In this document: positions 1-6,775 of the stretch, in pieces
Layout: each line of letters begins with the position of its first letter
How positions within the stretch are numbered: position 1 is the stretch's first letter
Source: JAVZCJ01 sp964532175
GTDB taxonomy: Archaea; Thermoproteota; Nitrososphaeria_A; Caldarchaeales; JAVZCJ01
DNA: 14,316 bases
Assembly (NCBI GenBank): GCA_964532175.1
Contig: CAZHGP010000033.1
Coordinates: 1-14,316, forward strand
Reading direction: 5' to 3'
The notes under the pieces: model-generated
The model's database searches: none
The model's input: only the letters and a program-made list of their open reading frames with translations
What the model was told of the DNA's origin: nothing
Position numbers and translations under genes: made by a program

Positions 1-9
1 GATTATTTA

Positions 10-1029
10 ATGAAAAATGAGAAAGAAAATCAAGCTACTTTAGGATTATTTGAAAAATATCTTACTTTATGGGTTATTATTAGTATGTTTTTAGGTTTTC
101 TTATAGGCAATTTTTTTCCAGAATTAAGTTTATTTATAGAGTCTCTTCAAATTGGGGATATATCCATCCCCATGGGAATTTGTTTATTTTTGCTTATGTA
201 TCCAACCATGGTAAATATAGAATTTAAAGAAATTTTAAAAGCTGCAAAATCACCTAAACCAGTAATTATCACATTGATAGGAAATTGGGTTGTAGCTCCA
301 GCTCTCATGGCTCTATTAGTTCGTTTATTCTTAGGAAGTTATCCAGAATATGCTGCTGGAGCTATCTTATTAGGAATAGCACCATGTACAGGCATGGTTC
401 TATTTTGGATTCTTTTAGCAGAAGGTGATGTAGCCAAAGGTGTTGTAATAACAGCGATAAATGCTTTATCAACTCTTATACTTTATACACCTTTAGCTAC
501 TTTTTATCTTGGAATTGGAGGAATACCTGTTCCAATAGCTCCTGTAGTTGAGAGTGTAATTCTTTTTGTCGGTTTACCATTAGCTTTAGGTCAGATTTCA
601 AGAAAGTTTCTAATCGAGAAGAAAGGAGAGAAGTGGTTTAAAGATAAATTTAGACATATCATAGGAAATATTGCAGCCATGGCATTGCTTATCACTATTG
701 TAATATTATTCTCTTTAAAAGGAGAAGTAATTGCAAATCAACCAATTTTAGTAGGTTTGATATCTATACCGATATTAACACACTTTTTTATCATGGCTAC
801 GCTTTTTTATATAATACCATGGTTTTTAAAATTTAACCATAAAGATGCAACAACAATTGCTTTTATTAGTTCAGGTACCCAATTTGAAGTTGCTATAGCA
901 ACTGCTACTGTTGTTTTTGGTGTAAATTCAGGAGCAGCTTTAGCAACTGTAGTTGGCCCTTTATGGGAAGTCCCATCCATGCTTACATTTGTTAAAATAG
1001 TTTTAAAAACTAAGCATTATTTTTCTTAA
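10..1029 (+). CDS. ACR3-family arsenite efflux permease
   Basis: This 339-residue polytopic membrane protein probably exports arsenite (or antimonite) across the cytoplasmic membrane. The sequence shows about ten hydrophobic segments between residues 18 and 333. It carries the ACR3 motif around Cys126 (GIAPCTGMV), which matches the conserved membrane cysteine of ACR3 transporters, and a C-terminal GPLWEVP with Glu320 at the position of the conserved functional glutamate. The YPTMVNIEF segment at 64-72 is also typical of the family. Length is close to the usual 330-370. No arsR or arsC gene is visible, although the upstream side is cut by the window edge, so the promoter cannot be judged. The molybdate-type transporter gene follows after 10 bp, suggesting one transcript. 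The family call is firm; the exact substrate is inferred. Confidence 0.9.
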   Translation: MKNEKENQATLGLFEKYLTLWVIISMFLGFLIGNFFPELSLFIESLQIGDISIPMGICLFLLMYPTMVNIEFKEILKAAKSPKPVIITLIGNWVVAPALMALLVRLFLGSYPEYAAGAILLGIAPCTGMVLFWILLAEGDVAKGVVITAINALSTLILYTPLATFYLGIGGIPVPIAPVVESVILFVGLPLALGQISRKFLIEKKGEKWFKDKFRHIIGNIAAMALLITIVILFSLKGEVIANQPILVGLISIPILTHFFIMATLFYIIPWFLKFNHKDATTIAFISSGTQFEVAIATATVVFGVNSGAALATVVGPLWEVPSMLTFVKIVLKTKHYFS

Positions 1030-1039
1030 GAGGATTTTC

Positions 1040-2164
1040 ATGGATAATGAAAATCAAGCCAATAAAGGAGGGCTTAAATTCAATTTAAGAGAATTTGGTG
1101 GCGCTCTAGGAGATTTTGGACCATTACATCCTCTCTTTTTAGCTTATATTAAAATTCTTAATCTTGATCCTGCAGCCATAATGCTTGTTATGGGTATTTC
1201 AAATATATTAATAGGAATATACTATAAGCTCCCACTTCCAATCGAACCAATGAAAGCTATAGCAATATATGCTCTTACTTATAAATGGGACATAAACTTA
1301 ATTTATGCTACATCATTTGGTATGGCAATAATATGGTTGGTATTATCTATTATAGGCCTTTTAGATAAAATTTTATGGATTGTACCAGAGTGTGTTGCTC
1401 GTGGCATACAGCTTGCTTTAGCAATATACCTCTTATTGGAATCAATAGAACTTATGCAAACATCAATTTTACTTTCTCTCCTTTCAATAGCAATAATCGC
1501 TCTATTTATAACAATAAGTAAAAGAAAATTTGTACCAGCCACGATTGTTCTATATGGTATTGGATTATTCATCGCATTACAAAATGGAGGAATAGTTGCA
1601 TTAAGCTTTTATATCCCAAAAATACATCTTTTTACTATTAATGACGTATGGAAAGGGATGTTAGAAGTTGGCTTTGTGCAAATATTCTTAACACTTTCAA
1701 ATGCTGTGATAGCTACAAGAATAGCGGTAAATGAAAGGTTTTTAAGAAAGATAAAAGATGGACAATTAGCTTTAAATATGGGTTTAATGAATCTTTTAGC
1801 CGCATTCTTTGGATGTATACCATTATGCCATGGAGCAGGGGGATTCATGGCTCAATATTTCTATGGAGCAAGAACTGGTGGTGCAATGGTAATGGAAGGT
1901 TTAATAGAAATCATTTCAGCAATATTCCTTTCAACAATCGTTGTATGGATTTTCTCAAAGTTTCCAATAGCAATAGTCGGTGCAATGCTTATTCCAGCAT
2001 CTATAGAACTAGGAAAAGAAGTTTTAAAATTAAAGAAGCGTATTGAATTGATTATAGCTTTACTTATAGCAATAATATCCTATTTAACAAATTTAAGTAT
2101 AGGCTTTATTATAGGAATTACGATTTACTATATATTAAAAAAGTTAAAAATAAAGATTGAATAA
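1040..2164 (+). CDS. MOT1-type molybdate/sulfate transporter
   Basis: This 374-residue integral membrane protein belongs to the MOT1 branch of SulP-like transporters, known for molybdate uptake in plants and algae and annotated as molybdate/sulfate transporters in prokaryotes. Visible signatures are the N-terminal EFGGALGDFGPLHP (18-31), the LPLPIEPMKAIA motif (64-75) and, in the second half, a block with CHGAGG and YGARTGG (codons near 1826-1880). These two blocks are the paired half-helix substrate sites of the family. There is no C-terminal STAS domain, as expected for MOT1. An AGAGG ribosome-binding site precedes the ATG, and the gene lies 10 bp after the ACR3 gene. It ends 37 bp before the convergent DUF134 stop, with a T-rich stretch between. 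Molybdate versus sulfate cannot be decided from sequence. Confidence 0.88.
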   Translation: MDNENQANKGGLKFNLREFGGALGDFGPLHPLFLAYIKILNLDPAAIMLVMGISNILIGIYYKLPLPIEPMKAIAIYALTYKWDINLIYATSFGMAIIWLVLSIIGLLDKILWIVPECVARGIQLALAIYLLLESIELMQTSILLSLLSIAIIALFITISKRKFVPATIVLYGIGLFIALQNGGIVALSFYIPKIHLFTINDVWKGMLEVGFVQIFLTLSNAVIATRIAVNERFLRKIKDGQLALNMGLMNLLAAFFGCIPLCHGAGGFMAQYFYGARTGGAMVMEGLIEIISAIFLSTIVVWIFSKFPIAIVGAMLIPASIELGKEVLKLKKRIELIIALLIAIISYLTNLSIGFIIGITIYYILKKLKIKIE

Positions 2165-2201
2165 TTTCTATATTTAAATTTTTTTAATTAAAAATAAAAA
2201 A

Positions 2202-2519
2202 CTATTCTCTTTTTTGTATTATAATTTCTCTACCTTCAATTATAGCTCTTATTAATTTCTCCCTTGCATTTTCAACTAATCTCCAAACAGTATTTCTTGA
2301 TACCCCCATTTTTATACCAGCTTCTTCAAAAGATAACTTTTCCAAGTCTATAAGTCTTAAAGCTTCAATTTCAGCTAATTCCATATAAATTGCTTCTATA
2401 TTCTTTTCTGGAATTGGTTTAAGCTTTTCAATATTAATAAATGAATCTATGATAATAGGTTTTGGCGACCTTCCAACTTTTCCATGTCTATATCTTTTAC
2501 ACCAACGCCTATGAAACAT
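2202..2519 (-). CDS. DUF134-family DNA-binding regulator
   Basis: This is a 105-residue protein of the DUF134 family. It has a basic N-terminus with GRSPKP (16-21), then a sigma-70 region-4-like helix-turn-helix at about 48-92 (ELAEIEALRL, then FEEAGIKMGVSRNTVWRLVE). The family is widespread in archaea and anaerobic bacteria. It is often found next to NifX/NifB-type dinitrogenase cofactor-family genes and DUF5320 genes, and that arrangement occurs here on the divergent strand. Two inverted repeats lie in the 81-bp divergent promoter region and are natural operator candidates, so autoregulation and control of the neighbour are plausible but inferred. The gene appears intact even though its neighbours at 2833-3328 are broken. 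It converges on the transporter gene to its left. Confidence 0.85.
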   Translation of the reverse strand: MFHRRWCKRYRHGKVGRSPKPIIIDSFINIEKLKPIPEKNIEAIYMELAEIEALRLIDLEKLSFEEAGIKMGVSRNTVWRLVENAREKLIRAIIEGREIIIQKRE

Positions 2520-2522
2520 ATA

Positions 2523-2540
2523 TTATGAGATATATCATAA
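2523..2540. promoter_or_regulatory. inverted repeat, candidate operator near the DUF134 start
   Basis: Perfect 6-bp arms TTATGA and TCATAA are separated by GATATA. The repeat lies 3 bp upstream of the DUF134 start codon. Its half-site TGA/TCA core resembles that of the stronger palindrome at 2567-2588, so both could bind one regulator. In such AT-rich DNA a 6-bp palindrome can be chance. Confidence 0.35.
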
Positions 2541-2555
2541 AAATTTAAATATTAC

Positions 2556-2588
2556 TTTATAATATAATTTCGTGAAATATCACGAAAT
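2556..2588 (+). promoter_or_regulatory. promoter with 22-bp palindromic operator candidate
   Basis: An AT-rich TATA-like element (TTTATAATATAA, 2556-2567) is followed by a perfect palindrome at 2567-2588 with 9-bp arms ATTTCGTGA and TCACGAAAT around AATA. The palindrome sits where transcription of the small cluster should begin and abuts the ribosome-binding site GGAGGTGAT (2589-2597). It contains rare CG pairs for this region. A repressor bound here would block initiation. The divergently encoded DUF134 protein is the obvious candidate, by inference. Confidence 0.6.
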
Positions 2589-2600
2589 GGAGGTGATTAA

Positions 2601-2825
2601 ATGAGAGGATGGTATTGGCCTAAAGGTTGGTGGTGTCCAAGACATCCATGGCCTCCAGCATGGGCAAGATTGTGGCTAGGATGGCCATATTATTGGTCTT
2701 ATCCAACGGATCCAAGTGAAGAATTAAAAGCATTAGAAGATTTAAAAAAAGATTTAGAAGTAAATCTAAAAGAAGTATCTAAACGTATAGAAGAACTTAA
2801 AAAATTAATTCAAGAGAAAAAATGA
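2601..2825 (+). CDS. Trp-rich small protein, DUF5320-like
   Basis: This is a 74-residue protein in two parts. Residues 1-36 are extraordinarily rich in Trp, Pro, Gly and Tyr (nine tryptophans, plus WWCPRHPW). Residues 38-74 form a charged heptad-like coiled coil (EELKALEDLKKDLEVNLKE and onwards). The layout matches DUF5320 proteins, which pair an aromatic/Gly/Pro-rich N-terminus with a C-terminal coiled coil and sit beside NifX/NifB-type and DUF134 genes. A strong ribosome-binding site GGAGGTGAT lies 3 bp before the ATG. The gene ends 7 bp before the broken NifX-like gene. No biochemical function is established to my knowledge. The single Cys12 and His14 are too few for a classical metal site within one chain. 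Confidence 0.65.
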   Translation: MRGWYWPKGWWCPRHPWPPAWARLWLGWPYYWSYPTDPSEELKALEDLKKDLEVNLKEVSKRIEELKKLIQEKK

Positions 2826-2832
2826 TAAATAA

Positions 2833-3173
2833 TTGTCATTAAGAATTGCTATTGCAACAAATAATAATAAGGGGCTTGAAGATACTATTTCGAAAGAATT
2901 TGGACATTCTAAAACTTTTACAATCATAAAAATTGAAGAAAAAGAAATTAAAGATATTAAAATGATACAAAATCCTGCTAATAAACTTAATCATGGCAAA
3001 GGGCCAATAATAGCTAAGCATTTAGCAAATATGAAAAATAGACATGATAATCACAGGAGAATTAGGCCCAGGTGCTTCAATAATACTTGATCAACTTAAT
3101 ATAAAGAAATTAATAGTTAAACCTGGACAAAAAAGTTATAGATGTATTAAAAGAAAAAGCTTTAATTAGGTGA
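2833..3173 (+). pseudogene. NifX/NifB-type dinitrogenase cofactor-family gene, frameshifted twice
   Basis: The first frame (TTG start) encodes LRIAIATNNNKGLEDTISKE and FGHSKTFTI, the N-terminus of the dinitrogenase iron-molybdenum cofactor family (small RNase H-like fold proteins that in NifX/NafY bind the cofactor; archaeal free-standing members mostly have unknown roles). The frame breaks at the A-run 3034-3038. Dropping one base gives KIDMIITGELGPGASIILD, the conserved family core. A second break at the A-run 3129-3134 must likewise be corrected to reach GQKVIDVLKEKALIR and a TGA at 3171-3173. Both changes are single extra A residues. Neighbouring genes hold longer A-runs without breaks, so random sequencing error is not the favoured explanation, but it cannot be excluded. 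Confidence 0.75.
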
Positions 3174-3328
3174 GTTTTATATAAACAAAACATTTTCGAT
3201 GCTATGAATGTGGAGAGATTATAGAAGTCCCATATGGTCAGCCTAAACCTTTACAATGTCCAAAGTGTGGCTCACCAAATATTCATAGTTAAGAAGAAGA
3301 AAAAGGACCTAAGTGGATTAAGAAATAA
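3170..3328 (+). pseudogene. small zinc-ribbon protein gene with two in-frame stops
   Basis: A GTG at 3170 overlaps the TGA of the preceding gene (GTGA), the hallmark of an operon partner. The frame then reads a four-residue start, TAA (3182-3184), a zinc ribbon with CYECG, VPYGQPKPLQ and CPKCGSPNIH, a second TAA (3290-3292), and a plausible tail EEEKGPKWIKK ending with TAA at 3326-3328. This resembles small archaeal zinc-ribbon proteins with two CxxC knuckles about 20 residues apart. The ribbon itself is intact, but no usable start codon follows the first stop, so the gene is probably dead. The protein sequence remains readable on both sides of both stops, so decay looks recent. Confidence 0.6.
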
Positions 3329-3579
3329 AATTTATTAAATATTTAAAAATTTTGCTTGGCATATCACACTGTAAATGTTAAATTTTAATCATTAATATGA
3401 AAAATAAAAGTAATTATATATAAATAAGTTATTCGAACAAAGATTAATAATATGTAACATAAATTAATAATCTATTTGTTACTATAGATATGCCCCATTG
3501 TTTTTTATAGTTAATAATACCTATAAAAAACTTAAAATAGAGATAATGAAAAATTTCTAATAATTTATTTTAGAAAATT
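3329..3579. other. AT-rich intergenic stretch without recognisable gene
   Basis: No open frame with coding character is seen. The stretch holds an 11-bp perfect inverted repeat at 3500-3531 and an imperfect palindromic segment around 3438-3482. It separates the decayed NifX cluster from the tRNA-Arg gene. Confidence 0.6.
3500..3531. repeat. perfect 11-bp inverted repeat
   Basis: Arms GTTTTTTATAG (3500-3510) and CTATAAAAAAC (3521-3531) surround a 10-nt loop. It could fold as an RNA hairpin or serve as a bidirectional terminator. No coding neighbour explains it. Confidence 0.5.
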
Positions 3580-3693
3580 TAGCGGGCCCGGCGGGATTTG
3601 AACCCGCGACTTGCGGCTTTCTTCAATTTAGGAGGCCGCTGCCCTATCCATTCTAGGCCACGGGCCCAAAAAATATATTTTATTCTATAGTTT
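3580..3693 (-). repeat. 114-bp inverted repeat, left copy (tRNA-Arg plus flank)
   Basis: This segment is the exact reverse complement of 7597-7710. It includes the whole tRNA-Arg gene, 26 bp of 5' flank and 3 bp of 3' flank. The sequences diverge immediately beyond both ends. Confidence 0.95.
3583..3667 (-). tRNA. tRNA-Arg(CCU), 10-nt insertion in the anticodon loop
   Basis: The cloverleaf is complete: acceptor GGGCCCG/CGGGCCC, D-stem GCCT/GGGC, anticodon stem GCGGC/GCCGC, T-stem GCGGG/CCCGC with loop TTCAAAT, and discriminator G. The loop between the anticodon-stem arms has 17 nt (CTCCTAAATTGAAGAAA) instead of 7. Reading CTCCTAA as the mature loop gives anticodon CCU and a 10-nt intron at the usual 37/38 position. 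A at position 20 of the D-loop agrees with arginine identity. The CCA end is not encoded. The gene is identical to the copy at 7623-7707. The intron is at the very short end for archaea, and no strict bulge-helix-bulge is evident. Confidence 0.93.
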
Positions 3694-3821
3694 TAAAAAA
3701 TGTTTTCTAATTATATATAAAAAACATTCTTACTTATTACTTTTATGATAGGTTAAAATTATTTAAAAGAAAAATATTTAAGATGGTGGTTTACATTTTT
3801 GTATTCCATGGGAGGGAATAA

Positions 3822-4259
3822 ATGAGCGAAAGTTCTTTACGTATAGAGATTGAAAATTTTAGAAAAAATTTGAAAAAAGATTTAATATTCAAGCTTTTAT
3901 GTGAAAATTGTTCATTATCAAATGCACAATTGGAAAGCTTATTAATTGAATATATTACATCAAATTTGGATGAAAAATTAAAATTAGAAGAAAAAGCAAG
4001 ATTAAGAAAGAAAAAAGTTACAAAGGGAGCATATTTAAGAACATTAAAACAAGCTTATAAAAATATTAAAGAATCTTTTTATACCATCCTTCTATTAAGC
4101 TATTTAGGCATACTTTCCACTTCTAAATTTTCTTACTTTATAGATCTAGGAGAGAAACTTAGAGAATATATGGATATATATAAGGATAATAGGAATGAAG
4201 CATACTTAAAAGAAATGAGAAATGAAATAATAGAATTTTTAAATAAATTAAAATATTAG
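3822..4259 (+). CDS. helical hypothetical protein upstream of dph2
   Basis: I do not recognise this 145-residue protein. It is predicted to be almost entirely alpha-helical, is Lys/Glu/Leu-rich and has no transmembrane signal. The block KKKVTKGAYLRTLKQAYKNI (residues about 64-83) followed by a hydrophobic YTILLLSYLGIL looks like a conserved core of the kind seen in small archaeal DNA- or RNA-associated proteins, but no named fold can be claimed. One cysteine pair (29, 32; CENC) is too little for a zinc site alone. The start is supported by GGGAGGG at 3810-3815 just before the ATG and a TATA-like AAATATTTA at 3772-3780. It heads the dph2-csl4-rpo11-tfs group with a 66-bp gap, so a role in information processing is suggested only by position. 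Confidence 0.75.
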   Translation: MSESSLRIEIENFRKNLKKDLIFKLLCENCSLSNAQLESLLIEYITSNLDEKLKLEEKARLRKKKVTKGAYLRTLKQAYKNIKESFYTILLLSYLGILSTSKFSYFIDLGEKLREYMDIYKDNRNEAYLKEMRNEIIEFLNKLKY

Positions 4260-4325
4260 AAATTACCATTTTGATTTTAATGTAATTTCACTTTTTCATA
4301 ATATTTTTTAGGAGTTAGATGCTAT

Positions 4326-5345
4326 ATGAATAATTATGATTTAAATGAAAGAAATAGAATAGAAAAAATAATTAAAAAAATTAAAGAAATTAATCCTTCA
4401 AAAATTCTTATACAATCTCCAATAGGATTAAAAAATTTTGCTATAAAAGTAAGTGATGAACTGAATAGAATAGGAATTCCTACGATTATTTCTGCTAATC
4501 CATGTCATGGAGGATGTGATGTTGCATTTAATGAAGCAAAAAATATTAATGCAAATCTTATTCTTCATATAGGACATTCAAAATTTTTATCAAAACATGA
4601 AATACGCACATTATATTATGAATATCATTATAAGGATTTTAAACCTTTAGAAGATACTTTAAGAAATGCTATTCCATTAATAAATGGCAAAAATGTAGGA
4701 ATAGTAGCTACAGTTCAATGGATTAAAATGCTTAAAGAAACTATTAATTTTTTAGAAAAATATGGAATAAATGGAATTATTGGAAGAAAATGTGGATTAG
4801 CACAACATAATAGTCAAATAATTGGATGTGATTATTCTACTGCAAAAATTATTGAAAAAAATATCGATTCTTATATTGTTATAGGAAGTACTTTTCATGC
4901 TTTAGGGTTAAAACTTATTACAGAAAAAAATGTGATCGCAATAGAACCATTTATAGGAAAGGCTTTAAATATAGAGGATTTAGCAAAAAAAGTACTTACA
5001 CAAAGATTTATGAAAATTCAAGAATTTAAAAAAGCTAAAAAAATTGGAATATTAATATGTTTGAAACCTGGACAAAAAAATTTAAAAATAGCTGAAAAAT
5101 TAAAAGAAATAATTGAAAAAAATAATAAAAAATCAAGTCTAATTACAATAAATGAAATAGAAAATATTCGTCTAGAAGAAATGACATTTGATGCATATAT
5201 AAATACTTGTTGTCCAAGAGTAAGTATAGATGATCAATCTATGTTTAAAAAACCATTATTATTACCTAGTGAAGTACTTATTGCATTAAATTATTTAGAA
5301 TGGGAAAAAACAATTTATTCATTAAATTATTTGCATCCATTTTAA
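4326..5345 (+). CDS. dph2: diphthamide synthase subunit Dph2 (2-(3-amino-3-carboxypropyl)histidine synthase)
   Basis: Archaeal Dph2 is a homodimeric noncanonical radical-SAM enzyme. It transfers the 3-amino-3-carboxypropyl group of S-adenosylmethionine to the modified histidine of elongation factor aEF2, the first step of diphthamide formation. The 339-residue length is typical. The three cysteines that hold the 4Fe-4S cluster are recognisable: Cys60 in NPCHGGCD, Cys168 in IIGCDY and Cys295 or Cys296 in NTCCPRVSIDD, matching the spacing of the Pyrococcus enzyme. The closing ECP-like LLLPSEVLIAL block is also conserved. A GGAG at 4311-4314 precedes the ATG. csl4 starts 13 bp after the stop, consistent with an operon with csl4, rpo11 and tfs, a cluster recurrent in Thermoproteota. 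Confidence 0.93.
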   Translation: MNNYDLNERNRIEKIIKKIKEINPSKILIQSPIGLKNFAIKVSDELNRIGIPTIISANPCHGGCDVAFNEAKNINANLILHIGHSKFLSKHEIRTLYYEYHYKDFKPLEDTLRNAIPLINGKNVGIVATVQWIKMLKETINFLEKYGINGIIGRKCGLAQHNSQIIGCDYSTAKIIEKNIDSYIVIGSTFHALGLKLITEKNVIAIEPFIGKALNIEDLAKKVLTQRFMKIQEFKKAKKIGILICLKPGQKNLKIAEKLKEIIEKNNKKSSLITINEIENIRLEEMTFDAYINTCCPRVSIDDQSMFKKPLLLPSEVLIALNYLEWEKTIYSLNYLHPF

Positions 5346-5358
5346 AAAGTGAAGAAAA

Positions 5359-5934
5359 ATGAAGAAAATAGAAAAAAGAATCGTAGTTCCAGGAGAGAAA
5401 ATAGGTGTAATTGAAGAATTTATAGGAGAAAATGGAACATATATTAATGATTATGAAGTAATTTCAAATAATTTAGGATTATTAAATATAGATTATAAAT
5501 CAAAAATAGCAAGAGTAGAACCTTTAAATAAAATAGAAATTATAGAGAAAAATTCTTATGTTTTATGCGAAGTAAAAGAAGTACAAAATAGTTTAATTAT
5601 TGTAGATATACTTTCAGTAAATAAAAAACCTTTAAAGCATCCTATGAGTGGAATAATTTTACCACTTAAGATAAAAAAAGAAAAGAAGCCATTATTAAGT
5701 ATTAGAGATATAGTAATTGCAAAAGTTGTAGATAATTCTTATGGAATTATAACTCTTTCAATAAAAGATAAAGATTGTGGAGCTTTATTATGTTTTTGCG
5801 AATTTTGTGCTTCTCCACTTAAACTTAATAAGAACCTATATTGTAAAAAATGTAAAATAAAGCAGGATAGGAAAATAATAAAAAAGTATTATAATAACTT
5901 TAAACAAATCTTAGAATGGTTTAGGTTGAAGTAA
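5359..5934 (+). CDS. csl4: exosome cap subunit Csl4
   Basis: Csl4 is one of the two S1-type RNA-binding cap proteins of the archaeal exosome; it sits on the Rrp41-Rrp42 ring and recruits DnaG and substrate RNA. Order of parts: an N-terminal domain with RIVVPGEKIGVIEEFIGENG (7-26), a central S1 domain (about 62-136, including VLCEVKEV and SIRDIVIAKVV), and a C-terminal zinc ribbon with Cys147, Cys150, Cys162 and Cys165, followed by a basic tail. Length 191 fits the family. The start ATG lies 13 bp after dph2, and rpo11 begins 2 bp after the stop, so these genes are very likely co-transcribed and translationally coupled. Confidence 0.93.
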   Translation: MKKIEKRIVVPGEKIGVIEEFIGENGTYINDYEVISNNLGLLNIDYKSKIARVEPLNKIEIIEKNSYVLCEVKEVQNSLIIVDILSVNKKPLKHPMSGIILPLKIKKEKKPLLSIRDIVIAKVVDNSYGIITLSIKDKDCGALLCFCEFCASPLKLNKNLYCKKCKIKQDRKIIKKYYNNFKQILEWFRLK

Positions 5935-5936
5935 AA

Positions 5937-6224
5937 ATGGAAGTAGCTATAGTAAAAGAGCGAAACGATTATTTAGAATTAATAGTTAGAGATGTTGGTG
6001 TTTCATTAATAGCAGCTTTAAGCGAAGTAGCACAAAAAAATGAAGAAGTAGAATATGCAAGTTATAGAATAGAGCATCCATTAAAAAGCGATATAAGATT
6101 TATAATAAAAACAAAAGGAAAAAATTTAACAGCAAGAAATATATTAGAAGATTCTATTAAAAAAATGAAAGAAATAATTAATGAAATATATTCATTAAGT
6201 GAAGAATTAGAAAAAAAGCAATAA
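5937..6224 (+). CDS. rpo11: DNA-directed RNA polymerase subunit Rpo11 (RpoL)
   Basis: This 95-residue protein is the archaeal homologue of eukaryotic Rpb11/AC19. It dimerises with Rpo3 to form the assembly platform of RNA polymerase. The segment VEYASYRIEHPLKSDIRFII (58-77 region) is the conserved core of the family, and the C-terminal helix (about 79-95) is the dimerisation helix. The usual acidic-His-Thr motif near residue 20 (normally DHTLGNLL-like) is changed to DVGVSLIAAL, a clear divergence, but overall length and layout are unaltered. The start ATG lies 2 bp after the csl4 stop, with the ribosome-binding site inside the csl4 end. tfs follows after 22 bp. Confidence 0.88.
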   Translation: MEVAIVKERNDYLELIVRDVGVSLIAALSEVAQKNEEVEYASYRIEHPLKSDIRFIIKTKGKNLTARNILEDSIKKMKEIINEIYSLSEELEKKQ

Positions 6225-6246
6225 AAATTCAAAGGAGGTATAGAAA

Positions 6247-6570
6247 ATGAAGTTCTGCCCAAAGTGCGGTAAAAAACTTTCAATAAAAAAGAAGAATGAT
6301 AAAAATGTACTATTTTGTAAAAAATGTGGTTATGAAGAAAAGATAGAAGAAGTATTAATATCAACTAAAAAACTTTCTAGCAAAGAAGTAGCTATAGAAA
6401 CTGTTAAAGAAGAAACTACACCTCTTCCTATAACTAGTGATGTTAAATGCCCAGCTTGTGGGCATAATGAAGCATATTGGTGGACAGTACAAACAAGAAG
6501 TGCAGATGAACCTACGACTCAATTCTTTAGATGTGTAAAATGTAATCATACATGGAGAGAATATGCTTAA
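6247..6570 (+). CDS. tfs: transcription factor S (TFS), RNA cleavage factor
   Basis: TFS is the archaeal counterpart of TFIIS and of polymerase subunit Rpb9. It enters the secondary channel of stalled RNA polymerase and stimulates cleavage of backtracked RNA. The 107 residues contain an N-terminal zinc ribbon (Cys4, Cys7, Cys24, Cys27), a linker rich in Lys/Glu/Thr, and a C-terminal zinc ribbon (Cys68, Cys71, Cys96, Cys99). The loop motif QTRSADEPTT carries the catalytic Asp87-Glu88 pair, so this should be an active cleavage factor rather than an inhibitory paralogue. A strong GGAGG lies upstream of the ATG. It is the last gene of the dph2-csl4-rpo11 run. Confidence 0.95.
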   Translation: MKFCPKCGKKLSIKKKNDKNVLFCKKCGYEEKIEEVLISTKKLSSKEVAIETVKEETTPLPITSDVKCPACGHNEAYWWTVQTRSADEPTTQFFRCVKCNHTWREYA

Positions 6571-6651
6571 CTAAAAATAAAAAATTAATTATTGCAATTT
6601 TTTATTGAAGAAAAATATGTTAAAAGATTTTTAAAAATTTTAAAAAATAAA

Positions 6652-6672
6652 AAGAATATAGTTAATATTCTT
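6652..6672 (+). terminator. possible terminator hairpin after tfs
   Basis: Arms AAGAATAT (6652-6659) and ATATTCTT (6665-6672) enclose AGTTA. It lies 82 bp after the tfs stop in a 205-bp gap with no gene. Archaeal termination depends mainly on T-runs, so the hairpin may be incidental. Confidence 0.3.
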
Positions 6673-6775
6673 CTTAAGATTGATACAAAATTTAGCTAAT
6701 TTTAAAAAGAATATAAAGAATTAATCGATTTTATTTTTATTATCTGAACATATTAATCTATAGGATGAATAATTT

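Noticed and set aside
2833..3173. Programmed ribosomal frameshifting in the NifX-like gene
   Set aside because: Two separate shifts would be needed, no slippery heptamer or stimulatory structure is evident, and the neighbouring gene is also broken.
3170..3328. Reassigned TAA codon (recoding) in the zinc-ribbon gene
   Set aside because: TAA is the ordinary terminator of most other genes in the window, so decay is simpler.
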